DNA of 64,000 nt, from the IMG/VR virus record IMGVR_UViG_3300022745_000017, positions 153,974 through 217,973 of that record; one strand, given 5' to 3'. The notes below the pieces were generated by a model. It was not told where the DNA came from. It made no database searches and saw nothing but the letters and a program-made list of their open reading frames with translations. Origin of the DNA: a virus. Position numbers and translations under genes: made by a program. Position 1 is the first letter of the stretch, and each line of letters opens with the position of its first letter. This document shows positions 33,381-42,782 of this stretch, piece by piece.

Positions 33381-36065
33381 TTATAAGAAGTCAGGTGGTG
33401 TATCCTCTTTTCCCGTGCCACCGTCTTCACCAGTCGGTGTTTCGCCCTCTGTGTCCGCTGGTGGTGTCTCACCATCACCGCTGCCCTCTTCACCTGTTGT
33501 CGACCCTTCGTCTCCACCACCGCTACTACCTGGCTCTGGTGAGCTAGCACCATCACCATCAATCTGGTTGTTATCCAAGTCTTTGTTTGAGGCAGCAATC
33601 ATAGGTTGGATCTCAACTGACAAAGCAGTACAGGTACGCACCAGTGCTTTCACATGGACCATTGTGTTTCTCATCAGATCCACTTGATCACTGTTGTCAT
33701 CACTCACAGCTGTTAGTGCTGAGAGTTCAGGCATGTACCCATGACTAGCCATCCAGTCACGCTGTAGCTGAGACAAAGCCAATGCTTTATAGGTTTCCAC
33801 CTTACTAGAGACGTTGCCAGCAGTATCAGCGTTGAAGAACGAGTCATTGATTTGTGCCTCAATGGCTTTCTTAGCCGCTTCGGAAAACTTATCAAACTCT
33901 TGGGCCTGTTGCTCCAAGTTCACACTCACAGGCTTAAGCAGTTCAGCAGAAAAGCCCGACAAGAACATGTGTAGTCCGATCGTGACTTTCAAACGCTGAA
34001 CTTGCTCATCGGTGATGTTAATCCCGTAGATGGACTCGACGTCTTCTTTGTCTAGGAGGATTTGATCCTTCCCATTTTCCAGCAATTCCGTCAAGATGGT
34101 TTTAAACACCTGAGAGTTGCGAGCACGCATGCGTAAGTAGTTCGTCAACTGTGGGTTGAACATGATCTGAAAGTTCAGCACGTTCTTAGCGAAGATGACG
34201 TTTTGACTCACCACAGAGGTCGCTAGCTCTGGCTGCTCTAGTGAGTTGATCAGCTCCGGTGTCATCCCAAATCGCATGATGCTCTGGCGCTGCAACTTAT
34301 CGGAGATGTCTTGGTCGGGCTTGTTGTAGCTGGTCTGTGTGTTTTGGAACTCCACGGTGGTATCGGGCATGTTAGGTGATTTGATGTTCACCTCAATGCC
34401 TGAGCGCTGCAACAAGTCCATCTGCTCAGCTGGATTGCCCATGGTCGTAGGAAAGCGAATCTGACGACTCTCGACCATTTCCTGCACCATACGCTCAGCT
34501 GTACGCATCGGAGTAGGATCGGTTTCATCTACGTTGACATTGAGCAGTGTGCGCCCAATCGAGTTCTTCATCGACCCTATCACATCTGCGTAAAGCAGTG
34601 TAGCGCGCATCACATTCGTTTGTGAGCCACTGTCAAGAATGCTTTTTCCTAAGCCATCGGGGGTGTAAGCGAAGGCAAAATACGTCAAGTATTCTTGTGG
34701 GATGAAGAGCAATTGTGTGTATTTCTTGGCTAACTGCCGACTCATCATGATCCGGTAGAAGTCATCGTTCTTAGCCAGTGTGGCGTCTGTAGCCATTGTT
34801 CCATTGCGAAGACGGGCTGTCAGGTCTTGCTCCATCATGTCCGCAGCGATGCGATAGATGAAGTCCATATGCGCTTTCACAGTCGGATCGACCTTGTTGA
34901 TCGAGCCCCCTAAGTTAGTAGCGATACGGTTAACGATGCCGGCAGAGATACTATTACTCAGAGAAGACGTACCCTGTGCGCCCAGCGCTGTCTCTTGAGG
35001 ACGACTCACCGGATTGCCATTCTCATCAATGGCAATGAAAGCACCAATCAAGTCTTTCATCGACCCAGGTAAAAACACCGTGATCACAGCTTCACTAGGG
35101 ATCTTGATCTCTGTGCCTTCACCGATTGATTTGCGCTTGAGCTGCGACTGCTTCTTGAGCTTGGCGATGTACTCCGTTTTTGGAGCACTACGCTGGTAGA
35201 GCAAATTGTCGATGGCTGCTTGACTGATATTGGCTGCCCCATTGCGGTTGTCATACTGCGTATACTTGTCAGCAGACTCCAGCGCAGCGCTAATGGCTGT
35301 TTTGCGGTAGATGTCTTTGATGCGAGGCACTTTCAGGGCATTGATGTTGTCCGTGACACTCACATACTCTAAAGACTCGACCCGAAACTCTTCGCCTTCT
35401 TGATTGAAGATAAGCTTGAGCTTAGGGTCGTAAGGCTCCATGCTATTAAAAGACTCCAGGCTGTACTTGCCCTTGTCTTTGGTGACAGGATTACCCAGTA
35501 GGCCCAGGGGCTTGACAGCCTCGCTCTGTATGTCGGTAAAGCTCTCTAAGCTGACCCGGCGATCCCCATTGATGAAATCATCAATGGTGTTTTCTGGCAG
35601 TACCACCAAGGTGTAAGACCCATAGGGCCCAAGTGTTTCTGTCAGGATTTCTGGCAACTTGGCCTTGACATCACACGTTTCATCAAAATACTCTTTGGTG
35701 ACTTTGATGAGCCCTGCTGAGAGTGCTGATGAAAAAACACCTTTGGGAGGTTTGTAGTTGATCTCACAAGTCGTCAAGTCTTTGGGAGACAAAATTGCCG
35801 ATACCAGCACATTCAGAGAGAAAGCCTGATCCGGCAAAATCTCCATGACTTGTTCATTACTGATATTTCGCTGCGCACGCCGATCCAGCGAGGGCTTAAA
35901 GCCATAAGTCGCATTACCTTCCAAGCTGCGCTCACCGTCATTAGCGTAGCCTGGTTGAATCACTGGTGAAACTGCCTTTGCAGCTACAGCCGCTAGATTG
36001 GGATCAAAGGCGCGACGGTGAATGGGTTTAGCACCAACACCGGACACTGAGCGTGAAGTAGCCAT
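33381..36065 (-). CDS. Possible portal protein
   Basis: An 894-residue protein. The N terminus carries RSLE-GNATYG, a candidate maturation site like those in the capsid and internal proteins. The middle (about residues 410-560) has IPQEYLTYFAFAYTPDGLGK, then LLYADVIGSMKNSIGRTLLN and RTAERMVQEMVESRQ. This order resembles the clip/stem region of large portal proteins. The C-terminal ~90 residues are a Gly/Ser/Asp/Glu/Pro tail without structure. Size fits jumbo-phage portals (~800-900). GAAGGA precedes the ATG. The alternative is another large head or neck protein; the assignment rests on pattern and size only. Confidence 0.45.
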   Translation of the reverse strand: MATSRSVSGVGAKPIHRRAFDPNLAAVAAKAVSPVIQPGYANDGERSLEGNATYGFKPSLDRRAQRNISNEQVMEILPDQAFSLNVLVSAILSPKDLTTCEINYKPPKGVFSSALSAGLIKVTKEYFDETCDVKAKLPEILTETLGPYGSYTLVVLPENTIDDFINGDRRVSLESFTDIQSEAVKPLGLLGNPVTKDKGKYSLESFNSMEPYDPKLKLIFNQEGEEFRVESLEYVSVTDNINALKVPRIKDIYRKTAISAALESADKYTQYDNRNGAANISQAAIDNLLYQRSAPKTEYIAKLKKQSQLKRKSIGEGTEIKIPSEAVITVFLPGSMKDLIGAFIAIDENGNPVSRPQETALGAQGTSSLSNSISAGIVNRIATNLGGSINKVDPTVKAHMDFIYRIAADMMEQDLTARLRNGTMATDATLAKNDDFYRIMMSRQLAKKYTQLLFIPQEYLTYFAFAYTPDGLGKSILDSGSQTNVMRATLLYADVIGSMKNSIGRTLLNVNVDETDPTPMRTAERMVQEMVESRQIRFPTTMGNPAEQMDLLQRSGIEVNIKSPNMPDTTVEFQNTQTSYNKPDQDISDKLQRQSIMRFGMTPELINSLEQPELATSVVSQNVIFAKNVLNFQIMFNPQLTNYLRMRARNSQVFKTILTELLENGKDQILLDKEDVESIYGINITDEQVQRLKVTIGLHMFLSGFSAELLKPVSVNLEQQAQEFDKFSEAAKKAIEAQINDSFFNADTAGNVSSKVETYKALALSQLQRDWMASHGYMPELSALTAVSDDNSDQVDLMRNTMVHVKALVRTCTALSVEIQPMIAASNKDLDNNQIDGDGASSPEPGSSGGGDEGSTTGEEGSGDGETPPADTEGETPTGEDGGTGKEDTPPDFL

Positions 36066-36116
36066 TTCTTTATTCCTTCTTTCAATGAACTAACCAATAC
36101 ATAGAATCGAATCATC

Positions 36117-39100
36117 ATGACCACAGAAATCATCACCAAGCCTTATCTGGACGCATGCATCAAGTTGGCTAAGAGCGTTGTGTTCAAAATGGATGGTATC
36201 GCTAAAGCGATCAATTCCGGATTAGTGACACAACATGGTCTCAGCGCCGTCGATGAGACAGATCCGGCATCCTGGAAGTATTACAAAAACATCGCAGGCA
36301 TACCACACATCACTGACCCCACAATCACGATCAAGTCGTTAGATATTGAGACTGATGTGACCTTTGATAAGTCGCTTTTTAGTGAGGCATCGACACACCC
36401 TTTGACAAAGCAGGCTTATGGTTTTGACAGTGAGTATTTCAACGCCCTATGCCTAGCTCATCCCGATCAGATAGAGCTGATTCGCGGCATTGTCATGCCT
36501 TGCGATATCTCGGTGGCTATCGCTAGTGAGGACATGACCATCTTGGCTTACGACGCGTCTTTAGTCGAGAGCAGTGAGCCAGGACTGATGGTCGAGTTGC
36601 AAAGCCGGCTGTTTGCCAATTACGAGCGCTGGGCTATGCCGTCATTTGCCATCTCCAATGACCTCTACATCACGGTACAGGTGGCCCGGATCTATAGCTG
36701 GATTGTCAAACAAATCTTAGCTATCCGCCAAGACCTCGCTGCCACTGCCCAAGTGCACAGCTTTCACATTCAGCAACGCCTAGCTAGCAACCGTGGGATT
36801 GATGAGTTTATCACCGATCTCACACGCCAGCAACAACTCTACTTGTACTCATGCCTACCACAGATCGCTGCCAACATTGGCAAGAACAAGACATTCAACG
36901 AAGTCGTTGAAGCCTTGGTAAGTGGTAGTGACTTTGATGTGTATGGACTCACCGCCAGACACTACACAGGAAATCAGTTAGCGACTACTCAGATCAGTGA
37001 TCTCCACCCCACGCCAACCTATACGAAACAAGCCATCGTAGGATCGACTCCTACGGGAACTTTGTTTACACAGGACTACGTGTTCTCACTGATCGCTAAC
37101 AGCGCGCAGTCGACTGCTGAGTTTCAGAGTACGAATGCGCAAGCAATCCGAGATGTGATTGTGCGCTCACCTTCGAGCGTCATCAAGACAAAAATCGTTA
37201 CCATTGAGCCCAAACGTATCAATGACGATGCGTCGTATCCCTTGGAGAGCATTTTATTGGCTCACTGGCTCCAGTGGGCACAGTCTGGCAAGTACACAGC
37301 TACGCTGTCGTTTACCCTACCTAATCGCAGTCGAAAGTTTGCCACAACGATTAAGAATGCAGCGGCGCTGTTTCTGTACTGCTCAGCGAAGATGCAGGGC
37401 ATTACCTTAGTTAATCGCCCGGCTACGACGATTAACAACATCTTCTCCGGCACGCCTCTGTCTTTAGCTGGGATTGAAGATAAGGTTTGTTTGCGCAGAC
37501 TGCCTCGCAGTCAGATCAACGCCATGCGCAACAACTACCCTTTCCTAGAAGCGGTCTACACCGATGTGGAAGGCTTCAAACAAGCCTGTGCAGCCATCCA
37601 CTTTGGACAAGTCAAAACAGAACGATTGATTAACTCCCAGGTTGAATACGACGTTCGGATGTACATGGAAACAGTAGCCATGTCGATCTTCAGTAGTCGG
37701 TATTTGGCAATAGACACGAGTATTGTCTACGCGAGTTTGTTGAGTACCCTCGGGATCGATGATTCCGCATGGGGGTTGACAGAATACTACCTCTTTGCCA
37801 ATGAGCTGTTTTTGACGTGTACCAATTTCAGAACAGAAACGGGTGGGGTAACGATCCAGGATAAAGCTTCCAGGATGATGCGACTGCTCTCTAAGCTGTG
37901 TTCCTACTCTGTTTTGATTACCACGGACATTGCCTTATCAAGCGCTCGTAAGGTCAGCAGCGTATATGCACAAGCTGCCCCGCCTCAACTGATGAGCTTA
38001 ACCCATAGTAAGAGCTTGCCCATGCGCTGGTCTGGTCGTCTTACAGGCAGTACTTTGATTACCGTTGTGGGTGGTTTTGTCAATGGGCATGTCTGGATTG
38101 ATCTCAACGACAACCAAACAGAAGACCCTGGTGAGCAAGGCGCTCAAGAGATCAACATCCTTTTCCTAACCGCAGACAATACCCACACTGCGACGACTGA
38201 TATAAACGGAAACTTCTCTATTTTTCTGCCGCCTAATATTTACACGATCAGCGTGACACCGGGACATGGTCAGCAAGTCTTTTATCAGTCTATTAACAGT
38301 GTTGAGATCATAGATGGTCAAACGACCACGTTCAGTGCATGCGTAGCCAGTAGCACTGTGGTAGTTATGAACATGGTTCCAAATGGGCCTAATGGCATTA
38401 CAGATACCTCTGGCTCAAATGCAATTTTCTCTAGTCAAGGCGGTTTCTATTGGAATGGTGAAACATATGCTGGTGCGCCAGTGATGAGTGCAGGTGGCGG
38501 CTTTGTATTTCTATCATCGCCCCAGCTATTTGACTTCAGCACAGGCCAACACACAGTAAGTACGGATTGGAACCCTGTTTATCGCCAAGGTAGTACGGTA
38601 TTTTTCGATAGTCGCTCAGATACTGGACGGCAAGAAGGCTTTATGGTTCAGTACATCTGGCAAACAGGTAAGATGGAGATACGCTCACGCACAGGCCTAA
38701 TAGCTGAAGCTACTATAAATCCTCTGTCGATCATCTCCTGGTGTAAACTAGAGGTGAATGTAAACGTAGTGGTCGGTGCTCAGACAGCTACTATTCGACT
38801 ATACCTGAACGGGGCTTTGATCATCGAAACCAGCGCTAGTATCACTAGCGTAAGCGCTTCTGATAGAACCACCTTGTTCACAAATCTAGATTGGACATGG
38901 GGGAATACGACCCAGGATAAATTTGCGAACTTCCAGATTGTAGCGACTAATGTACCCCCACCTAGTAATGGTCGTGTAGATGGTAAGGTTTGGCAAGACC
39001 TCAACGACAACCAAATACAAGATGTCTTAGAGGTAGGTGCTGAAAACATACAGGTTATCTTTACCTCAGCTGAGCACTCTATCGCAGCGACCACATCCGC

Positions 39101-39863
39101 TATAGGTGAGTTCTCCATTGTGATTCCTGTTGGGACGTACACAGTTGAAGTGACAAGTGTTGCGGGTTATCATGTCAGTTATCAGTCGGACACGAGCATC
39201 ACTGTAGCAGCACAGAGCGTTACTAGCTTTACTGCCGGGGTTACTCGCACATTGGCGACCGTATTCGCGCTAGCGCAAGGCTCAAGCACAACCTCCTTTG
39301 TAGACAGCTCAGGCGGTACTACTACCTTTGGTGCACATGGTGGTATTGTTTGGAATGGTGAAACGTATAATGGCCACCCAGTGATAGAGGGATTAGATGG
39401 CTGGTTAACGGTTCTACCCCAAACGGTGTTTGACTTCAGTACTGGTCAGCACACGATCACGATGGATTGGAAAGCCACCAATGCGCATTATGGGGCGAGT
39501 ATCTACTTTGACTCACGGACTGTAACAGGTAGTGGTAGTGGCGTCATTTGTTGGTATGATTGGGGTAGTGGTAACTTCTGTCTTTATGTGCGAGAAACTT
39601 ATGTCGGTCAGTACTATGTCAATCCGCAAGACTTGCTTGATCACTGGACTAACATCTCTGTTGAGATTGATGCGACAGGTAACCTTGGTGTGAGCCTTAA
39701 GTTGTTCGTCAATCACCAAGTTGTCATCAGTGGCCATTGTTCTCAGTATCAGGCTAGCGCGACGGATAGAGCATTGTTGTTTACAAACGTAGACAGTCCG
39801 AATCTACCATCACCCGATAAGTTTGCTAATGTGAGAGTATTGGCTTACTTGTTGCACGCTTAA
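36117..39863 (+). CDS. Large virion adhesin with two SdrD-like/lectin-like modules
   Basis: A 1248-residue protein. Residues ~1-650 are a helical, phage-specific domain, likely the virion-anchoring part. Two tandem ~300-residue modules follow. Each starts with an SdrD/Cna-B-like domain (GHVWIDLNDNQTEDPGE near residue 653; GKVWQDLNDNQIQDVLE near 952). A LamG/concanavalin-like beta sandwich comes next, marked by WNGETY and FDFSTGQHT. The modules differ enough to be an old duplication. Such surface modules bind host glycans or proteins, so a receptor-binding fibre or head decoration is likely. It diverges from the portal-like gene and is followed by a terminator. Confidence 0.65.
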   Translation: MTTEIITKPYLDACIKLAKSVVFKMDGIAKAINSGLVTQHGLSAVDETDPASWKYYKNIAGIPHITDPTITIKSLDIETDVTFDKSLFSEASTHPLTKQAYGFDSEYFNALCLAHPDQIELIRGIVMPCDISVAIASEDMTILAYDASLVESSEPGLMVELQSRLFANYERWAMPSFAISNDLYITVQVARIYSWIVKQILAIRQDLAATAQVHSFHIQQRLASNRGIDEFITDLTRQQQLYLYSCLPQIAANIGKNKTFNEVVEALVSGSDFDVYGLTARHYTGNQLATTQISDLHPTPTYTKQAIVGSTPTGTLFTQDYVFSLIANSAQSTAEFQSTNAQAIRDVIVRSPSSVIKTKIVTIEPKRINDDASYPLESILLAHWLQWAQSGKYTATLSFTLPNRSRKFATTIKNAAALFLYCSAKMQGITLVNRPATTINNIFSGTPLSLAGIEDKVCLRRLPRSQINAMRNNYPFLEAVYTDVEGFKQACAAIHFGQVKTERLINSQVEYDVRMYMETVAMSIFSSRYLAIDTSIVYASLLSTLGIDDSAWGLTEYYLFANELFLTCTNFRTETGGVTIQDKASRMMRLLSKLCSYSVLITTDIALSSARKVSSVYAQAAPPQLMSLTHSKSLPMRWSGRLTGSTLITVVGGFVNGHVWIDLNDNQTEDPGEQGAQEINILFLTADNTHTATTDINGNFSIFLPPNIYTISVTPGHGQQVFYQSINSVEIIDGQTTTFSACVASSTVVVMNMVPNGPNGITDTSGSNAIFSSQGGFYWNGETYAGAPVMSAGGGFVFLSSPQLFDFSTGQHTVSTDWNPVYRQGSTVFFDSRSDTGRQEGFMVQYIWQTGKMEIRSRTGLIAEATINPLSIISWCKLEVNVNVVVGAQTATIRLYLNGALIIETSASITSVSASDRTTLFTNLDWTWGNTTQDKFANFQIVATNVPPPSNGRVDGKVWQDLNDNQIQDVLEVGAENIQVIFTSAEHSIAATTSAIGEFSIVIPVGTYTVEVTSVAGYHVSYQSDTSITVAAQSVTSFTAGVTRTLATVFALAQGSSTTSFVDSSGGTTTFGAHGGIVWNGETYNGHPVIEGLDGWLTVLPQTVFDFSTGQHTITMDWKATNAHYGASIYFDSRTVTGSGSGVICWYDWGSGNFCLYVRETYVGQYYVNPQDLLDHWTNISVEIDATGNLGVSLKLFVNHQVVISGHCSQYQASATDRALLFTNVDSPNLPSPDKFANVRVLAYLLHA

Positions 39864-39875
39864 GAATAGAAAACA

Positions 39876-39907
39876 AGAGGATGTATAAATATAGATGTAC
39901 ATCCTCT
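39876..39907 (+). terminator. Rho-independent terminator hairpin
   Basis: A ten-base stem (39876-39885 with 39898-39907) after the adhesin gene, ending CCTCTCCTTT. Confidence 0.55.
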
Positions 39908-39931
39908 CCTTTAACAACCCGAGATCCTATC

Positions 39932-40774
39932 ATGACACGCCTTGTACCTACTGAAGAGCTGGCCTACATTACCATGCTCCAGCGCTTTGGTATTCCCTAC
40001 ACCCCTCGCGCCCACTCCACACTCAATCAGTTTCTGAACATCTTACCAACGGCAAACATCCCTGTTGGTAAGTATCCAGTCAGCCGCTACATCGTTTTTG
40101 GCAACGGTGGCCATGCCAACGGTAGTGGCCCTGGCCCGACGATATACGATCATGCGGCTAACTACAAAGGTCTCTACAATCTACTGCCGATTGTTCTACG
40201 CCCCCTTAACAACGATCTCACACCGATGGAGCGAGAAGGTGTTGCTTTGAGGGCTATTGTCAGCATTAACAATGTGGACTACGTCGCTTACTATGCATTG
40301 CGCATCGATGGCCTCGCCTTGACCCCTACACAAGAGATCCGTCAAATTGACCCAGATACCAATGAGTTGGTATTTAGCTCTAACTATGTACCTGTCTCCT
40401 CTGAGCAAACTCCACCTAAGCCATCAATCGGCGGTGAGGTCAGTACCACAAACAAGTACATCGGCACTTTCTTGACTTACGAGCTTCACCTCAACAGCTT
40501 CTTTATTGCAGAGTTTGCCAAAGCTTGTCAGATCATCTATGGTAGTACAGATAACGCTATCATCTCGGAAATTGGCTACGTCTCCGGGATCGACAAAATC
40601 ATTCAAATCACAGAGCATGATGGGGCGACTCAAAACGACTTTACAGAGGCGATAGCTTGCGTCATCACGGGCTATATGGCGTACTACAGTTTGGTCAAGC
40701 CACCTTCTACCGATCTGCGCATTACGACAGAAATCTCGGTGTCCATGCCCTTGATAAACCTCAACCCGGTTTGA
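39932..40774 (+). CDS. Hypothetical virion-type protein
   Basis: A 280-residue protein; start 39932 is preferred to 39881, which lies inside the preceding hairpin. It has a beta-rich core with conserved-looking loops (FGNGGHANGSGPG) and a hydrophobic C-terminal strand set. I do not recognise a family. It lies between the adhesin and the RuvC gene, four bases upstream of the latter. A tail or baseplate role is suggested by neighbourhood only. Confidence 0.6.
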   Translation: MTRLVPTEELAYITMLQRFGIPYTPRAHSTLNQFLNILPTANIPVGKYPVSRYIVFGNGGHANGSGPGPTIYDHAANYKGLYNLLPIVLRPLNNDLTPMEREGVALRAIVSINNVDYVAYYALRIDGLALTPTQEIRQIDPDTNELVFSSNYVPVSSEQTPPKPSIGGEVSTTNKYIGTFLTYELHLNSFFIAEFAKACQIIYGSTDNAIISEIGYVSGIDKIIQITEHDGATQNDFTEAIACVITGYMAYYSLVKPPSTDLRITTEISVSMPLINLNPV

Positions 40775-40777
40775 GAA

Positions 40778-41419
40778 ATGAGTCATGTGATCATGGATGA
40801 AAATCAATACCCAAAGCTCTTGAGTATTGACCCAGGATCAACTTATCTGGGGATCAGTGTTTTCGAATTCGATCCCCGCACAGTTGACATCGTCAGTATC
40901 CACAGCTTCACCCTCGATGCGACTAAACTCGATATCGACCCCGACCGTATCGAGGCTATTGGACTCAGGCCAGCTCGCATCGCAAGACTGATGCTAGCTC
41001 TAGAAGGCATCCTCTACATCTATAAGCCCAATGTGGTGGTGTGTGAAGATGCTTTCTGGAACCCTGGTCGGCCCAGTGCTTTTGAGCCACTGGTTGAGTG
41101 CATCTCAGGTGTGCGCATGACTTGTCAGCGCTACCGGCCTCTCATGACTGTTGGGATGATTCGGGCGAGTGTCGCTAAAAACGCAATCGGTGTCAGTGGT
41201 GGAGCTAGCAAGACACCGATCTTGCAAGGTCTCATGGCGATCAAAGAGATTGTGAAAACCACACAGGAGACTTTGAATACGCTCAGTGAGCACGCTCATG
41301 ACGCTATCGCCATTGGCTACTGTGCACTCATGAAGATCCGCAAAGGCGACAGCCTCAAACCACCACCTGTCGTTAAGAAAGTCAAGAAAACCACCCTTGT
41401 AAAAAGGAAGAAGAAATGA
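40778..41419 (+). CDS. RuvC-like Holliday junction resolvase
   Basis: A 213-residue RNase H-fold nuclease. The four-acid pattern of RuvC is visible: LLSIDPGSTYLGISV (first Asp), VVVCEDAFW (Glu), a GVSGGASKTPI segment, and SEHAHDAIAIGYCAL (final Asp pair). The C terminus is strongly basic (KKVKKTTLVKRKKK), suited to binding DNA. It would resolve four-way junctions made by UvsX-driven recombination before packaging. It overlaps the next gene (41416) by four bases. Confidence 0.85.
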   Translation: MSHVIMDENQYPKLLSIDPGSTYLGISVFEFDPRTVDIVSIHSFTLDATKLDIDPDRIEAIGLRPARIARLMLALEGILYIYKPNVVVCEDAFWNPGRPSAFEPLVECISGVRMTCQRYRPLMTVGMIRASVAKNAIGVSGGASKTPILQGLMAIKEIVKTTQETLNTLSEHAHDAIAIGYCALMKIRKGDSLKPPPVVKKVKKTTLVKRKKK

Positions 41420-41847
41420 AGCAAGTCACGAAGCGAGTCTTTGCATACATCGCCCACCTGATCGCCGAGCCGAGTAAAATGATGACACTGTTGAGACAAA
41501 TCGGTTTGACGGCTCTGTTCGGCTTACTCCTTATGACCGGATTGGTAATGGCCGTGCGATCAGAAAAGGATATTCGGCGCCTCCTCCAAGGCTCTGACGC
41601 ATATAAGGCAGAACAAGCCTATCAACTCCAACAAGCCGAAGATCTCGCCAAGATCAAACAAGTCATCGAAACGCAGCGCATTCAAGAGAGCTACATCGCT
41701 TTCTTGTTAGCTAAGCAGTCCATCGTGGCCAAGCAAGTCATCGAGCTCAGCCAGGCCAACGATGAGTTGTCCCTCAGCCGGGGTGCTAAGCACTGCAAAA
41801 CTTACGCAGATATCCAAAAAGGTGGTTGTTATGTCCCTGTCAAGTGA
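41416..41847 (+). CDS. Membrane protein, one TM plus coiled coil
   Basis: A 143-residue protein overlapping the ruvC-like stop. One hydrophobic helix (TALFGLLLMTGLVMAV, about residues 32-50) follows a basic N terminus. A Gln/Glu-rich helix (AEQAYQLQQAEDLAKIKQ) and a Cys-containing end (KHCKTYADIQKGGCY) follow. The topology, N-in with a periplasmic coiled coil, resembles inner-membrane spanins. The partner would be the next small membrane protein or a lipoprotein elsewhere. The functional call is tentative. Confidence 0.6.
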   Translation: MKQVTKRVFAYIAHLIAEPSKMMTLLRQIGLTALFGLLLMTGLVMAVRSEKDIRRLLQGSDAYKAEQAYQLQQAEDLAKIKQVIETQRIQESYIAFLLAKQSIVAKQVIELSQANDELSLSRGAKHCKTYADIQKGGCYVPVK

Positions 41848-42088
41848 AAACAAAGAAGACTCCGATACGATCGAAGTGTTCGAAAAGCGTGAGAAGATAC
41901 GCTTAAAGATTTGGCTACTCAAAGGCTGGTTCTCTGTCGTGGCATGCTGTTTGCTGCTGTGTGTGATCGGTATCATCGCAGCAATCGCTACAGGTAACGA
42001 TAAACAAGTCCTGGCCATTTACTACAACTTGGTTGGTGACTTTCTCAAGACCATGCAAGTGATCTTTAACACAGGGACTTCACCATGA
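41831..42088 (+). CDS. Small membrane protein
   Basis: An 85-residue protein; start 41831 is chosen because AAGGTGG precedes it and it overlaps the upstream stop in the common phage manner. An acidic/basic N terminus leads to one hydrophobic helix (VVACCLLLCVIGIIAAIA) and a second amphipathic segment (YYNLVGDFLKTMQVIF). It could be a holin-like or accessory membrane protein. It overlaps the next start by ATGA. Confidence 0.6.
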   Translation: MSLSSENKEDSDTIEVFEKREKIRLKIWLLKGWFSVVACCLLLCVIGIIAAIATGNDKQVLAIYYNLVGDFLKTMQVIFNTGTSP

Positions 42089-42762
42089 GCCGTATCAAAC
42101 TCTTTGATGAGCGCTATGACATCAGCACAGAGGATCTCAATGACGGCGTAGCTAGGCCTGAACCTGAGAAAGTGTTTTACGCCAAAGCTTCAATTGATCT
42201 GTTGCGACTAGCTGACTCGCTCGAAGAGCAAGAGCAGTGGGAGTTGCGTATCATGAAAGGCGATGATCTAAGGGGTCGTCAGCGCGTCAGACGCACCCGA
42301 CCCGCTACGATCTCATCGCTTGGCGCAATCGCTTACAAAGAAGACCAAGAGATGTTTGTGCAAACAAACAAGTCACGCTGCTGGGGGATGAAAAGCATTG
42401 TGCCTCTAGAGTGTAACACACTCGTCACACCTGACTGTTTCAATCAGTACAAGTGGATGAGTGACCGAGGGATGTACAAGTTGCGCGCTTGCTTTGCCAT
42501 CCCTGAGTACCCTGGTCTTAAGTGGGAAATTGATTTCTTCTATAAAGACAGGGAAAACATTGGGGCCAGTAAGCCAGAGTTCCATGAGTGGGTAAAGATC
42601 GACTTGGAAGCCACACCTGAGCATCCATTCCCTTTGACTCCAATGCCCAAGATGCCTGTCGGCTTAACTGGCATCATCTACGCTCAGCGCGGTGAGCAAA
42701 CCCGCCAAGAGTCCAAGATCATCGAAGATCTCTACGACAACTGTTTCATTTGGTCTAAGTAA
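42085..42762 (+). CDS. Hypothetical protein, weak CYTH-like pattern
   Basis: A 225-residue protein. A GRQRVRRTRPATIS segment and a later GLKWEIDFFYKD, then WVKIDLE, loosely recall the strand order of CYTH/triphosphate-tunnel domains (Arg-rich strands, 'WEIDVF', then 'EIEL'). The diagnostic N-terminal ExExK is not seen, so this is only a suggestion. It is coupled by ATGA overlap to the membrane gene before it and is followed by an internal-head-like protein. Confidence 0.6.
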   Translation: MSRIKLFDERYDISTEDLNDGVARPEPEKVFYAKASIDLLRLADSLEEQEQWELRIMKGDDLRGRQRVRRTRPATISSLGAIAYKEDQEMFVQTNKSRCWGMKSIVPLECNTLVTPDCFNQYKWMSDRGMYKLRACFAIPEYPGLKWEIDFFYKDRENIGASKPEFHEWVKIDLEATPEHPFPLTPMPKMPVGLTGIIYAQRGEQTRQESKIIEDLYDNCFIWSK

Positions 42763-42782
42763 CTTTTGAAGGATATTTCATC

